Below, one piece after another: positions 26,927 through 35,021 of a DNA stretch of 64,000 bases. The position numbers and the translations under genes are program-made. Numbering within the stretch: position 1 is the stretch's first letter; each line of letters opens with the position of its first letter. The notes beneath the pieces were generated by a model that was not told the origin of the DNA, did no database searches, and saw nothing but the letters and a program-made list of their open reading frames with translations. Origin of the DNA: Variovorax sp. ZS18.2.2 (GTDB lineage Bacteria > Pseudomonadota > Gammaproteobacteria > Burkholderiales > Burkholderiaceae_C); assembly GCF_024701975.1 (NCBI RefSeq), contig NZ_JANLNM010000001.1, positions 248,001 through 312,000 of the forward strand, read 5' to 3'.

Positions 26927-27978
26927 CGTGCCGCCACCGCCACGGTGCCTTCGCTGCGCGCCTTGTAGAAGCGCAGGATGTGCTCCGCGCCGTCACCGAG
27001 CAGGAAGCCCGCGACACGGTCCGCATACCAGTTGAAGCGCGTGCTCACGCGCCACGCCACGTCGACGCGCAGCTCGGTGCCGCCGTCGCGCGGGGTCAGC
27101 GTGAAGGCCGAGTCGCGCAGGTCGAAATACTGGCCACCGATCATCACGTGGTCGTCGAGCGCGCCGGCCGGAAAGGAGTCGGGCGCGAAGCGGTAGCGCC
27201 ACTTCAGCAGGCGGCCGGGTTGCCACTCGGTGATGACCTCCTCGAAGTGCACGTTCTTCTGCCACAGCACCTTGCGCACGCGGCCTTCGGGCGTCTCCTC
27301 GGTCACCCCGGCCAGCGGCAGCGGCACGCCGATGCGGTAGGCCCAGGCGCCGTCGACCTCGGCGGGCCGGATGTCGCGCGCATTGTTCAACTCGTGCCAC
27401 ACGCGCTCGGCCGGCGCGGCAATGAAGAGCGTGCGCGAGGTGGTCGAGAACTGGTCGGGGTTGGGCAGGTGCGGCTCGATGGCGCCGAGCACGAGCGGCA
27501 GCATCGCGAAGCTGTAGAGCGCGCGTTTCGGCCAGTCGGTGACGCGGCACACCAGCCCCATCGCGAGGCCGCCCACGCTGCCCATGACGGCGAAGAGCGG
27601 CACGATGACGACCGCGCAGATCATCCCCTCGATGAAGACCAGCAGCGTGCCGATGACGAACAACGCAGTCGACACCCACGGCGCCCAGATGTAGTAGCCC
27701 CAGCTGCGCCGCTCGATGCGTTCGGCCATGTACACCGTGACTGCGCCACACACCGCGGGCGCCAGATAGACGAAGGCGCCGAGCATCGCCGAGAACGGAT
27801 GGCCCGGCCCGCCGCTGAAGGCGATGCGCAGCACGAGCGCGGCCGCCGCGCCGACCAGCAGCGGCCAGAACCAGGCGAAGGGCATGCGGCGGCGGGGCTT
27901 GTCTTCGTCCTCGCCGGCATTGACCGTGGTGATGGGAGCGAGCTCGGAGAGCCTGCTTTCTTCGGGTTCGGTGCTCAT
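26923..27978 (-). CDS. Membrane protein with C-terminal SRPBCC (START-like) domain
   Basis: A 351-residue protein. Residues about 33-165 form four or five membrane segments (FWPLLVGAAAALVLRIAF, AMLGAFVYLAPAVCGAVTVYM, ALFVIGTLLVFIEGMICAVV). Residues about 180-345 form an SRPBCC lipid-pocket domain (TLFIAAPAERVWHELNNARDI through AWRVSTRFNWYADRVAGFLL). Such architecture suggests binding of a hydrophobic ligand near the membrane. It sits between a methyltransferase gene and a coupled DUF4166 gene. Confidence 0.75.
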   Translation of the reverse strand: MSTEPEESRLSELAPITTVNAGEDEDKPRRRMPFAWFWPLLVGAAAALVLRIAFSGGPGHPFSAMLGAFVYLAPAVCGAVTVYMAERIERRSWGYYIWAPWVSTALFVIGTLLVFIEGMICAVVIVPLFAVMGSVGGLAMGLVCRVTDWPKRALYSFAMLPLVLGAIEPHLPNPDQFSTTSRTLFIAAPAERVWHELNNARDIRPAEVDGAWAYRIGVPLPLAGVTEETPEGRVRKVLWQKNVHFEEVITEWQPGRLLKWRYRFAPDSFPAGALDDHVMIGGQYFDLRDSAFTLTPRDGGTELRVDVAWRVSTRFNWYADRVAGFLLGDGAEHILRFYKARSEGTVAVAAR

Positions 27979-28009
27979 GGAAACGTCTTCTCCTCTTGTG
28001 CTTGTGTTT

Positions 28010-28963
28010 TTAGCAGCCGGTGCGCCTGGCGGTCACCATGCAGTAGTCGAAGTCGCGCCAGAACATGCCCAGCGCGAGCGCGCAATAGCTCGCCACGATG
28101 TGCTTGCGGCGCCACGGGCTCAACTTGCCGCGTGCCTTCCAGAGTTCGGCCAGCGTGAAGCGCGTCGCCAGCACCGGGATGTGCAGCGCGCTCGGTGCAA
28201 CGCGCCAGCGCAGCGACTTGAATTCGATGTCCTCGAAGCCGTTGTCGCGCAGCGCCGCGGTGAAGTCGTCGCGCGTGGCCAGCGTGGGCACGGCCCAGCT
28301 GTCGGCCCAGAGGCGGTGCAGCCAGTCGGCGATGCGGCCGGGGTTCTTGCGCAGCAGGAAACCATCGACCACCACGAGCCGCGCGCCGGGCTTGAGCAGG
28401 CGCGCGGCCTCGCGCACGAAGTCGGCCTTGGCGGTGCCTTCGGCGTAGCAGGCGCTCTCCACCGCCCAGGCGCCATCGGCCTGTGCGGTGGGAAGGCCGG
28501 TGCGGGTGTAGTCGGCTTCGATGTGGGCCACGCGGTCGGCCACGCCGGCCGCCGCATCGAGCCGCGCGGCGATGCGGTTCTGCACGGGCACGTTGGTGAC
28601 GGTGACTGCGTAGAGCGAGGCGTCGTCGCCGACCAGCGTGCGCGCGGTGGCGCCGGCGCCGCAGCCCATGTCGATCACGCAACGCCGTTGGCCCGCGGCG
28701 GGCTGCATCTCATCGAGCCGCAGTGCGCGGCCGACGGCGCGGTTCATCTCGACCAGCATGCCTTCGCGGCGCAGTGGGTTGAGCCCCGCGCGCCAGAAGC
28801 CGAAGTGCATGTTGTAGCTCGGGCTCCAGGCGCTGTAGTCGACCGCGACTTCGGTGAAGTAGTCCTGCGTGTCCTCGGCCGTGACGGAGTGGCTGACGGG
28901 GCGCGTGGGCGCTTCGGTTGCCTGCGTCGGCATGCGGAAGTCGGGCTGGAAGACGGTGGGCAT
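28010..28963 (-). CDS. SAM-dependent methyltransferase
   Basis: Class I methyltransferase, 317 residues, with the SAM motif VIDMGCGAGATARTL near residue 95, followed by YAVTVTNVPVQNRIA and the post-motif GARLVVVDGFLL. The early YSAWSPSYNMHFGFWR resembles tocopherol/cyclopropane-type methyltransferases acting on lipids. Longer in-frame extensions exist upstream, but 28963 gives the best start. It is separated from the upstream DCC gene by a 161-bp palindromic element. Confidence 0.85.
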   Translation of the reverse strand: MPTVFQPDFRMPTQATEAPTRPVSHSVTAEDTQDYFTEVAVDYSAWSPSYNMHFGFWRAGLNPLRREGMLVEMNRAVGRALRLDEMQPAAGQRRCVIDMGCGAGATARTLVGDDASLYAVTVTNVPVQNRIAARLDAAAGVADRVAHIEADYTRTGLPTAQADGAWAVESACYAEGTAKADFVREAARLLKPGARLVVVDGFLLRKNPGRIADWLHRLWADSWAVPTLATRDDFTAALRDNGFEDIEFKSLRWRVAPSALHIPVLATRFTLAELWKARGKLSPWRRKHIVASYCALALGMFWRDFDYCMVTARRTGC

Positions 28964-29024
28964 CGAGGCTCCTTCGGACGTTGGTTCTTGTGTTTCCCTG
29001 GGGGCGTGACAGCGTGATTGGTTC

Positions 29025-29185
29025 AGAGGCTGAGAGGCAATTCGGCGTGGCCGAGCAGCCCCCGCAAATGGGCCCAATCAAGGCGCAAAGCGGAGCCATA
29101 GCTCGGGCTATGGCGAGCATTTGCAACGCAGAGTGGGGCCATTTGCGGGGGATGAGCGGTCATGTCGGATTGCCTCTCAGCCTCT
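29025..29185 (-). repeat. 161-bp palindromic element, copy A
   Basis: First copy of a long palindromic element; the inverted second copy is at 60846-61006 with about six differences in 161 bases. The ends are near-perfect inverted repeats (AGAGGCTGAGAGGCAAT at 29025, ATTGCCTCTCAGCCTCT at 29169). Inside, CCCCCGCAAATGG (29058) pairs with CCATTTGCGGGGG (29139), and the core hairpin is CCATAGC-TCGG-GCTATGG (29096-29113). The right end touches the stop codon of the DCC gene (29185-29187). It lies between two genes of the same direction and could terminate or attenuate transcription. Confidence 0.85.
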
Positions 29186-29616
29186 CAGAGGCGGCAGTGG
29201 TCGTCGGCACAGGCGGCGGGCGCGATGGCGCCGCGGTTTGCGAGGCGTGCGATGAGCCAGCGGGGCAGGCGGTAGCGGTTGCGTGCGAGCACGGCATAGG
29301 CGCGGTCGGCGAGCGCGCCGATGACGGGCAGGTCGAGCAGTGCGCCGCCAGCGGGCAGGCCAACGGCGGCGCGGCAGGCGCGGATCGCCGCGACGCCGGA
29401 CAGCACGTGGCCCGCCGCGTCGACCGCGTGCATCGCCGTCATCAGCGCCTCGCGCGGCGCCGGGCCGGAGGTGAAGCCGAGGGGCGAACAGTCGACGAGG
29501 TTCAGCCGGCCGCCTGCATCGCGTGCGCGCATCGCGCCCATCTCGGCCACGCAGAGCGGGCAGGTGGCGTCGTAGTAGACGGTCAGCGGGTAGGTCGTGG
29601 CGGCGATGCGGCTCAT
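29185..29616 (-). CDS. DCC-family thiol-disulfide oxidoreductase
   Basis: A 143-residue DCC (DUF393) protein with the redox motif YYDATCPLCVAEM near the N-terminus; the family is thioredoxin-like with a CPxC-type pair. The C-terminal NRYRLPRW segment is typical. An ATG 10 codons earlier (29646) is possible, but that longer start would overlap a palindromic operator-like site, so 29616 was chosen. It is preceded by the site ATTTC-N10-GAAAT shared with the GbsR gene. Confidence 0.85.
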   Translation of the reverse strand: MSRIAATTYPLTVYYDATCPLCVAEMGAMRARDAGGRLNLVDCSPLGFTSGPAPREALMTAMHAVDAAGHVLSGVAAIRACRAAVGLPAGGALLDLPVIGALADRAYAVLARNRYRLPRWLIARLANRGAIAPAACADDHCRL

Positions 29617-29635
29617 GGCGGTCTCGGTTCTCGAT

Positions 29636-29655
29636 ATTTCAGTCAAAACAGAAAT
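29636..29655. promoter_or_regulatory. Probable GbsR/MarR operator upstream of the DCC gene
   Basis: Inverted repeat ATTTC-N10-GAAAT with spacer AGTCAAAACA, 20 bases before the DCC start. The same arms, same spacing and a similar spacer (TGTCAATAGA) occur at 30286-30305 upstream of the adjacent GbsR-type regulator gene. Two matching sites next to one regulator gene indicate its binding sites. Direct repression is inference. Confidence 0.6.
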
Positions 29656-29676
29656 AAATAGGCAAAAAAAGAGAAC

Positions 29677-30261
29677 TCAGATCATTGGCAGGCTGGCGTG
29701 GTGCGCGTCCGGGTCGTCGCCCTTTGCGGCTGGCGCCGCGTCGCCGCGCACGAACTTCTGCACGCTGGCCCCGAGCGTCAGCACCTTGTCGAGCGTGCCG
29801 GGCGAGAGCCGCAGCATCTCGTCGGCCCAGGTGGCGAGCTTGTCCATGAGTTCCATGGTGGAGCGGATGCGGTCCTGCGCATCGGCCGGCTCCTTCTGGA
29901 AATCGGGGCTGGACACCAGTTCGCGCAGCACGCGGATGGTGGGGTCGAATTCGCGTTCCTTTCGCTCGCGCACCACGGTGCGGAACAGCTCCCACACGTC
30001 GACGCTGGTCTCGAAATAGTCGCGCCGATCGCCCAGGATGTGGGTGATGCGCACGAGGTTCCAGGCTTGCAGTTCCTTCAGGCTGTTGCTCACGTTGGAG
30101 CGGGCGACGCCCAGCGTGTCGGAGAGTTCTTCGGCGTGCATCGGCTTGCCGTGGGCGAAGAGCAGGGCATGGATCTGCGAGACGGTGCGGTTGACGCCCC
30201 ACATGGAGCCCATTTCGCCCCAGTGGACGACGAACTTGCGTTGAATTTCTGTGAGTTCCAT
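29677..30261 (-). CDS. GbsR/MarR-family transcriptional regulator
   Basis: A 194-residue regulator of the GbsR branch of the MarR family. The start WGEMGSMWGVNRTVSQIHALLF and the winged helix-turn-helix MHAEELSDTLGVARSNVSNSLKEL are characteristic; the C-terminal half is helical and probably dimerises. It is probably self-regulated through the palindrome at 30286-30305 and likely controls the DCC gene and those downstream of it. Confidence 0.9.
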   Translation of the reverse strand: MELTEIQRKFVVHWGEMGSMWGVNRTVSQIHALLFAHGKPMHAEELSDTLGVARSNVSNSLKELQAWNLVRITHILGDRRDYFETSVDVWELFRTVVRERKEREFDPTIRVLRELVSSPDFQKEPADAQDRIRSTMELMDKLATWADEMLRLSPGTLDKVLTLGASVQKFVRGDAAPAAKGDDPDAHHASLPMI

Positions 30262-30285
30262 GAGGCCGAGTCTAGGATTTCCTGA

Positions 30286-30305
30286 ATTTCTGTCAATAGA
30301 GAAAT
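30286..30305. promoter_or_regulatory. Probable GbsR/MarR autoregulatory operator
   Basis: Inverted repeat ATTTC-N10-GAAAT (spacer TGTCAATAGA), 25 bases upstream of the regulator start and within the gap to the divergent radical SAM gene. It matches the site at 29636-29655. A half-site-like ATTTCTGT recurs at 30245, inside the regulator start region. It could also affect the radical SAM promoter. Confidence 0.6.
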
Positions 30306-30380
30306 AGAAAAATCACCGGGCGCCAGGGAATGGTGGAATACTGTATGAATAAACAGTGAATTCCATCCCAAGGATTTGCC

Positions 30381-31478
30381 ATGCCACCCGCATCCCTCGT
30401 TCCCATCCACATCATCAAGGGCCGAGGCGCGGCCACGCGGCTGGCGCACCGTTTCTCCAAAGACGAGCGCAACGCCTTCGACGACGGCTGGGGCACGCTC
30501 GAAGAGGGCGTGGCCGAGGCCGACGAACTCATGCCCCTCGCGACCGAGGTGCGCTTCGAGGACGTGAAGTCGGTGCTCACCGGAAACGAGTCGCCCGACA
30601 TCTACTTCGACCGGTCGCTCAACCCGTACCGCGGTTGCGAACACGGCTGCATCTACTGCTTCGCGCGGCCCACGCACAGCTACCTGAACCTCTCGCCCGG
30701 CCTCGACTTCGAGACCAAGCTCATCGCCAAGCGCAACATCGTCGAAGTGTTGCGCGCCGAACTCGGGCGCAAGGGCTACCGGCCGAGCCAGATCGCCATC
30801 GGCACCGCCACCGACTGCTACCAGCCCATCGAGCGCGAGTTGCGGCTCACGCGCTCGGTCATCGAGTTGTTGAAGGAAGTGCGGCATCCGTTCGCGCTGG
30901 TCACCAAGTCGAGCGCCATCGAGCGCGACCTCGACCTCATCGCGCCGATGGCGGCCGAGCACCTCGCGGCGGTGTACGTGACCGTGACCACGCTCGACGG
31001 CGAACTCGCCCGCAAGCTCGAGCCGCGCGCTGCCGCGCCGCACCGGCGGCTTCGCACCATCCGCACGTTGGCCGAGGCGGGCGTGCCGGTGGGCGTGAGC
31101 GTGGCGCCGCAGATTCCCTTCGTGACCGAAGACATGGAGCATGTGCTCGAAGCCGCCTGGGAGGCCGGCGCGCGCAGCGCCTTCTACACGGTGGTGCGAC
31201 TGCCATGGGAGGTGGCACCGCTCTTCAAGGAGTGGCTCGCGCTGCACTACCCGCAGCGCGCGGACCGCATCATGGCGCGCATCCACGAGATGCGCGGCGG
31301 CAAGGACTACGACGCCGACTTCGCCACGCGCATGAAGGGCTCGGGCCTGTGGGCCGACCTGATCCACCAGCGTTTCCAGAAGGCGACGAATCGCCTGGGC
31401 TTCAACCGCGAGCGCATTCCGATGGACCTCACCGCGTTCCGGCCGCCGGGGGCGGTGGGACAGGGCAACCTGTTCTAG
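30381..31478 (+). CDS. PA0069-type radical SAM protein
   Basis: Radical SAM enzyme of the PA0069/Rv2578c group (spore photoproduct lyase-like), 365 residues. The 4Fe-4S motif CEHGCIYCFA (CxxxCxxC) follows NPYRG. Other family segments are IAIGTATDCYQPIE and VPVGVSVAPQIPFVTE. The function of this group is unknown, although a DNA-repair or modification role is often suggested. It is divergent from the GbsR-type regulator and may share its control region. Confidence 0.88.
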   Translation: MPPASLVPIHIIKGRGAATRLAHRFSKDERNAFDDGWGTLEEGVAEADELMPLATEVRFEDVKSVLTGNESPDIYFDRSLNPYRGCEHGCIYCFARPTHSYLNLSPGLDFETKLIAKRNIVEVLRAELGRKGYRPSQIAIGTATDCYQPIERELRLTRSVIELLKEVRHPFALVTKSSAIERDLDLIAPMAAEHLAAVYVTVTTLDGELARKLEPRAAAPHRRLRTIRTLAEAGVPVGVSVAPQIPFVTEDMEHVLEAAWEAGARSAFYTVVRLPWEVAPLFKEWLALHYPQRADRIMARIHEMRGGKDYDADFATRMKGSGLWADLIHQRFQKATNRLGFNRERIPMDLTAFRPPGAVGQGNLF

Positions 31479-31509
31479 CGGCCCGCCCGCGCCCGGTGAT
31501 GTCCGCCGC

Positions 31510-32271
31510 TCAGCTCTGTTCGAGCACGCGACCGTTCAGCGGCTGTACCGGGCGTGCATTCATCCGGTAGAGCTTGCGAAACGCCGCGAGCTGGCCCTTG
31601 GACACCTCCAACGGCTGCTTGAGCACCTGCCAGCTCACGTCTTCGCTGCACGGCGGCGTGGTCAACGATCCGGTGAAGTGGTAGTAGTCGTGCTTCGCCG
31701 GCAACAGGTCCGACGCGTTCAGGGCCACCTTCAACGGTTCGGCTTGTCCGGCCTTGGATGGCAGCGCATCGAACACGGACTTCAGCGCCGCGTTTTCATG
31801 GCCTTCCTTCAGCAGCACCGCGACCACTGCGAGCTGGCCCGCATCGCTCTTGTGCACCAGATGGGCGACCATCGGGTAGGCCTTGCCGTCGATCCGTTCT
31901 TCGCTCGGCGTGTGGAAGTGGAACTGCACGAGCTTGAAGTCGCCCTGGGCCAGATGGATCGTGCCGCCGTTCGTCAGGTTGACCTGGATGGTGTGCCCGG
32001 TGTTGACCGTCTCGCCGGTGCTCTCGGCGTAGTCGAACCCGATGGGCGCCAGCGCCGCCTTCTGCGCCTGCCGCGCCTTGATGTTGATCGGCGACTGGTG
32101 CTTGCCGAGCTTGCAGGTCGCGAAGCCCGGCTCCAGGTCGCCCCAGGCCTTGGCGCCGAGCTTGCCCCGGTAGTCCCAGTGCGTGTGCGCGTCTTCGGCC
32201 GATGCGGCCAGCGCCGCCGTGACGATCAAGCTGCCGACGGCAAGCCTGAGGATCGAGAGATGTAATGCCAT
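31510..32271 (-). CDS. cah: Periplasmic alpha-type carbonic anhydrase
   Basis: Alpha carbonic anhydrase, reversible CO2 hydration in the periplasm, 253 residues. A Sec signal covers about residues 1-25 (LRLAVGSLIVTAALAASAE). The zinc histidines are in LVQFHFHTPSEE and the downstream MVAHLVH; QSPINI and the threonine-containing LTTPPCSE complete the active site. Cysteines near CKLGKHQSPIN and TPPCSE can form the usual disulfide. The start follows from the signal sequence; the long upstream extension was rejected. Confidence 0.95.
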   Translation of the reverse strand: MALHLSILRLAVGSLIVTAALAASAEDAHTHWDYRGKLGAKAWGDLEPGFATCKLGKHQSPINIKARQAQKAALAPIGFDYAESTGETVNTGHTIQVNLTNGGTIHLAQGDFKLVQFHFHTPSEERIDGKAYPMVAHLVHKSDAGQLAVVAVLLKEGHENAALKSVFDALPSKAGQAEPLKVALNASDLLPAKHDYYHFTGSLTTPPCSEDVSWQVLKQPLEVSKGQLAAFRKLYRMNARPVQPLNGRVLEQS

Positions 32272-32525
32272 GGTTTGTTCTTTCTTTTGAATGTTGGAGT
32301 AGGAACAGCGAAGAGCGGAACCGTCAGCCGGCGCCGCTTTCCGGAAGCCTTCTACCACTTCGAGAAAGGCCCGCGGCGGGAGCGCGTGGTCCGCTCCGGC
32401 TGCGTTTCCCCTGCTGCAAGACAGCTTTCCGCCCAGCGCCTCGCACGCCAACCGGAACGGGTCCACAGTTCGACTCCTTGCGCATGCGCCGCATGACGCT
32501 CAACACCGAACAGGTTTTTCCGGAT

Positions 32526-33602
32526 ATGTCGAACGAAGCAATTTCCGAGGTCTCCCGTGGACGCGCCACCACCCGCCGCCGGGGCCGCATGGCGTGGCAA
32601 CGCCTCGCAGTGCCGGTGCTGCTGGGCCTTCTGGTTGGTGCGCCTGCCATGGCGACGGCGCAGCCGGCGCTGGAACCACTGGGCATCGCCATCGAGGGCT
32701 GGCCCTACCCCTTCCCGGTGCGCTTTCACGAGTTCGTGCTCGAAGGCGAAACCGTGCGCCAGGCCTACATGGACCTCGCCCCCACGGGCCCGGCCAACGG
32801 CCGCACCGCGCTGCTGCTGCACGGCCGCAACTTCCCCGCGAGCTATTGGGAGGGCGTGATGCGCAAGCTGGCCGCAGCCGGCTACCGCGTGATTGCCACC
32901 GACCAGATCGGCTTCGGCCGCAGCAGCAAGCCCGATGTGCATTTCACCTTCGACATGTATGCGCGCAACACCGCCGCGCTGCTCGATGCGCTGGGCATCG
33001 GCGAGGTCGACGTCGTGGGCCATTCGCTGGGCGGCATGCTCGCGGTGCGCTTCACGCGGACCTACCCGAAGCGCGTGCGCAAGCTCGTGCTCGAGGCGCC
33101 CGTGGGCCTGGAGGACTACCGCCAGACCGTGCCGGCCGTGACGGACCAGTTCCTCTACGACCGGGAGTACGCGCTGTCGGCCGCGGCCTATCGCAGCTTT
33201 CTTCGCGACACGTATTCGCTGTCGTTGCCCGCCGAGGCCGTCGAACCCTTCGTGGTGCTGCGAGAGCGCCTGAAGCTCAGCGGCGAGTACCCGCGCTGGG
33301 TGCGCTCGTTCGTGCAGACCTACCAGATGATCCACGACCAGCCGGTGGTGCACGAGTACCCGCTGGTGCGCACGCCCACGCTGTTCATCATGGGCGCGAA
33401 CGACCACAACGCGCCGGGCAAGCCCTACACGACGCCCGAGCTCGGCGCGGGCATGGGCTTCAACGCGGACAACGCGAAGCGCATCGCCGGCACCATGCCC
33501 AACGCGAAGGTCATCGTGTTCGAGGGCGTTGGGCACATGCCGCACATGGAGCGGCCCGCCGAGTTCGGCGATGCGATGCTGTCATTCCTTTCGCGCGACT
33601 GA
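32526..33602 (+). CDS. Secreted alpha/beta hydrolase
   Basis: Exported alpha/beta hydrolase, 358 residues from the chosen ATG. The oxyanion motif is LLLHGRNFPASYW, the nucleophile is in VVGHSLGGMLA, the acid region is IMGANDHNAPG and the His is in GVGHMPHMERP. A signal sequence begins near residue 22 (MAWQRLAVPVLLGLLVGAPA), so ATG 32589 is a strong alternative start; ATGs at 32484 and 32493 are also in frame. No ribosome site decides. Its end overlaps the convergent RND outer-membrane gene by 21 bases. Confidence 0.85.
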   Translation: MSNEAISEVSRGRATTRRRGRMAWQRLAVPVLLGLLVGAPAMATAQPALEPLGIAIEGWPYPFPVRFHEFVLEGETVRQAYMDLAPTGPANGRTALLLHGRNFPASYWEGVMRKLAAAGYRVIATDQIGFGRSSKPDVHFTFDMYARNTAALLDALGIGEVDVVGHSLGGMLAVRFTRTYPKRVRKLVLEAPVGLEDYRQTVPAVTDQFLYDREYALSAAAYRSFLRDTYSLSLPAEAVEPFVVLRERLKLSGEYPRWVRSFVQTYQMIHDQPVVHEYPLVRTPTLFIMGANDHNAPGKPYTTPELGAGMGFNADNAKRIAGTMPNAKVIVFEGVGHMPHMERPAEFGDAMLSFLSRD

Positions 33603-35021
33603 GCCGAGCGTGGCGGGACCTTCCCAGTCGCCGCCGAGTGCCTTCACCAGAAACACCGCCGTCAGCAGCCGCTGGCCCTGCAGCTGCGCGGCCTGCCGCT
33701 CGACCGTCAGCAGCGACTGCTGCGCGGTGATCACGTCGAGGTAGGTCGACGCGCCGCCTTCGTAGCGGCTGGTCGCCATGTCGAGCACGCGGCGCGCGGC
33801 GGCGACGGCGGCCTGCGCCTGCGTGGTGGCGCTGTCTAGCGCGGAGAGGCCGGTGATGCCGTCTTCCACTTCCTGCATCGCGGTGAGCACCGTGCGGCGG
33901 TAGTTGCCCACGGTCGCGTCGTAGCCGGCCTTGGCGAAATCCACGTTCGCGCGCACACGGCCACCGTCGAACAGCACTTGCGTGGCCGACACGCCCACCG
34001 ACCACAGGAGGCTCGGCCCGTTGAACAGCGACTCGATCAAGCGGCTGTCCACGCCCACGGTCGGCGAGATGATGAAGCTCGGGTAGAAGGCCGCGGTGGC
34101 CACGCCGATCTGTGCATTGGCCGCGGCCATCGAGCGCTCGGCCGAAGCCACGTCGGGCCGGCGCTGGAGGATTTCGGACGGCACGCCGAGTGGCACCGCG
34201 GGCGGGCGAATCTCGCGCAGGTCGACCGGCAGCGCGAAGCTGGGTGCCGGCGTGCCGGTGAGGGTGGCAAGCGCGTGCTCGTACTGCGCGCGCTGCTTCT
34301 TCAGCACATCGACCTGCGTCAGCGTGGTCTCGAGCAGCGCCTGCTGCTGCGCCACGTCGAGGCCCGACACCGCGCCCAGTTCGTGCCGCGCCGTGACCAG
34401 TTCGAGCGCGCGGCGCTGCAGGCCGATGGAGCGCGAGAGCACATCGAGTTCGATGTCGGTCGAGCGCAGGTTGAAGTAGTTGTTCGCCACGTCGGCGGTG
34501 AGCACGAGCCGCGTGTTCGCGAGGTCGGCGGCCGATTGCTCGGCCGAGGCGGTCGCGCCTTCGACGGTGCGCTGCACGCGGCCCGCGAGGTCGATCTCGT
34601 AGCTCGCGTTGAGTGACAGCGCGAAGTCGTTCTGCACCGTCGACGAGTTGGCGGTCGCGTAGTTGGTGAGCGGCCGGTTGGCGGAAATCTTCAGGCGCGA
34701 GGCGCGGGCGCCGAGGCCCAGTTGCGGGAACCGACTGGCCGAGTTGGCGTCGAGATTGGCGCGCGCCTGGGCGAGCCGTGCGTTGGCGATGACCAGCGTC
34801 GGGCTGCCGGCGAGGGCCTTGTCCTGCAGCGCATCGAGCTGTGCGTCGTTGAAGCGCTTCCACCACGGGCCCTTGTCGGCCACGTCGTTCGGCGTGGCCT
34901 GGCGCCAGGGCGCCTCGAGCGTCCAGTTGACGGGCAGCGGGGTCTCGGGCGCCTTGTAGTCGGGGCCGACCGCGCAGCCCGCGGCCATCAGCGCCGCGGC
35001 GGCAATGACCAGCAGTCTCAC
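33582..35021 (-). CDS. RND efflux outer-membrane channel (NodT/OprM family)
   Basis: Outer-membrane channel lipoprotein of a tripartite efflux pump, 479 residues. The lipobox is MAAGCAVGPDY, followed by the usual YKAPE. Two TolC-type repeats are visible (around QLDALQDKALAGSPTLVIAN and the C-terminal ATSRYEGGASTYLDVITAQ). The start is GTG, overlapping the adaptor stop (GTGA), so adaptor and channel are coupled. It works with the adjacent HlyD-type adaptor and RND permease. Confidence 0.93.
   Translation of the reverse strand: MRLLVIAAAALMAAGCAVGPDYKAPETPLPVNWTLEAPWRQATPNDVADKGPWWKRFNDAQLDALQDKALAGSPTLVIANARLAQARANLDANSASRFPQLGLGARASRLKISANRPLTNYATANSSTVQNDFALSLNASYEIDLAGRVQRTVEGATASAEQSAADLANTRLVLTADVANNYFNLRSTDIELDVLSRSIGLQRRALELVTARHELGAVSGLDVAQQQALLETTLTQVDVLKKQRAQYEHALATLTGTPAPSFALPVDLREIRPPAVPLGVPSEILQRRPDVASAERSMAAANAQIGVATAAFYPSFIISPTVGVDSRLIESLFNGPSLLWSVGVSATQVLFDGGRVRANVDFAKAGYDATVGNYRRTVLTAMQEVEDGITGLSALDSATTQAQAAVAAARRVLDMATSRYEGGASTYLDVITAQQSLLTVERQAAQLQGQRLLTAVFLVKALGGDWEGPATLGSVARKE

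Noticed and set aside
29185..29200. The local TCTCAG repeat next to the 161-bp element as a target-site duplication.
   Set aside because: The matching bases belong to the arms of the palindrome; no separate flanking direct repeat common to both copies was found.
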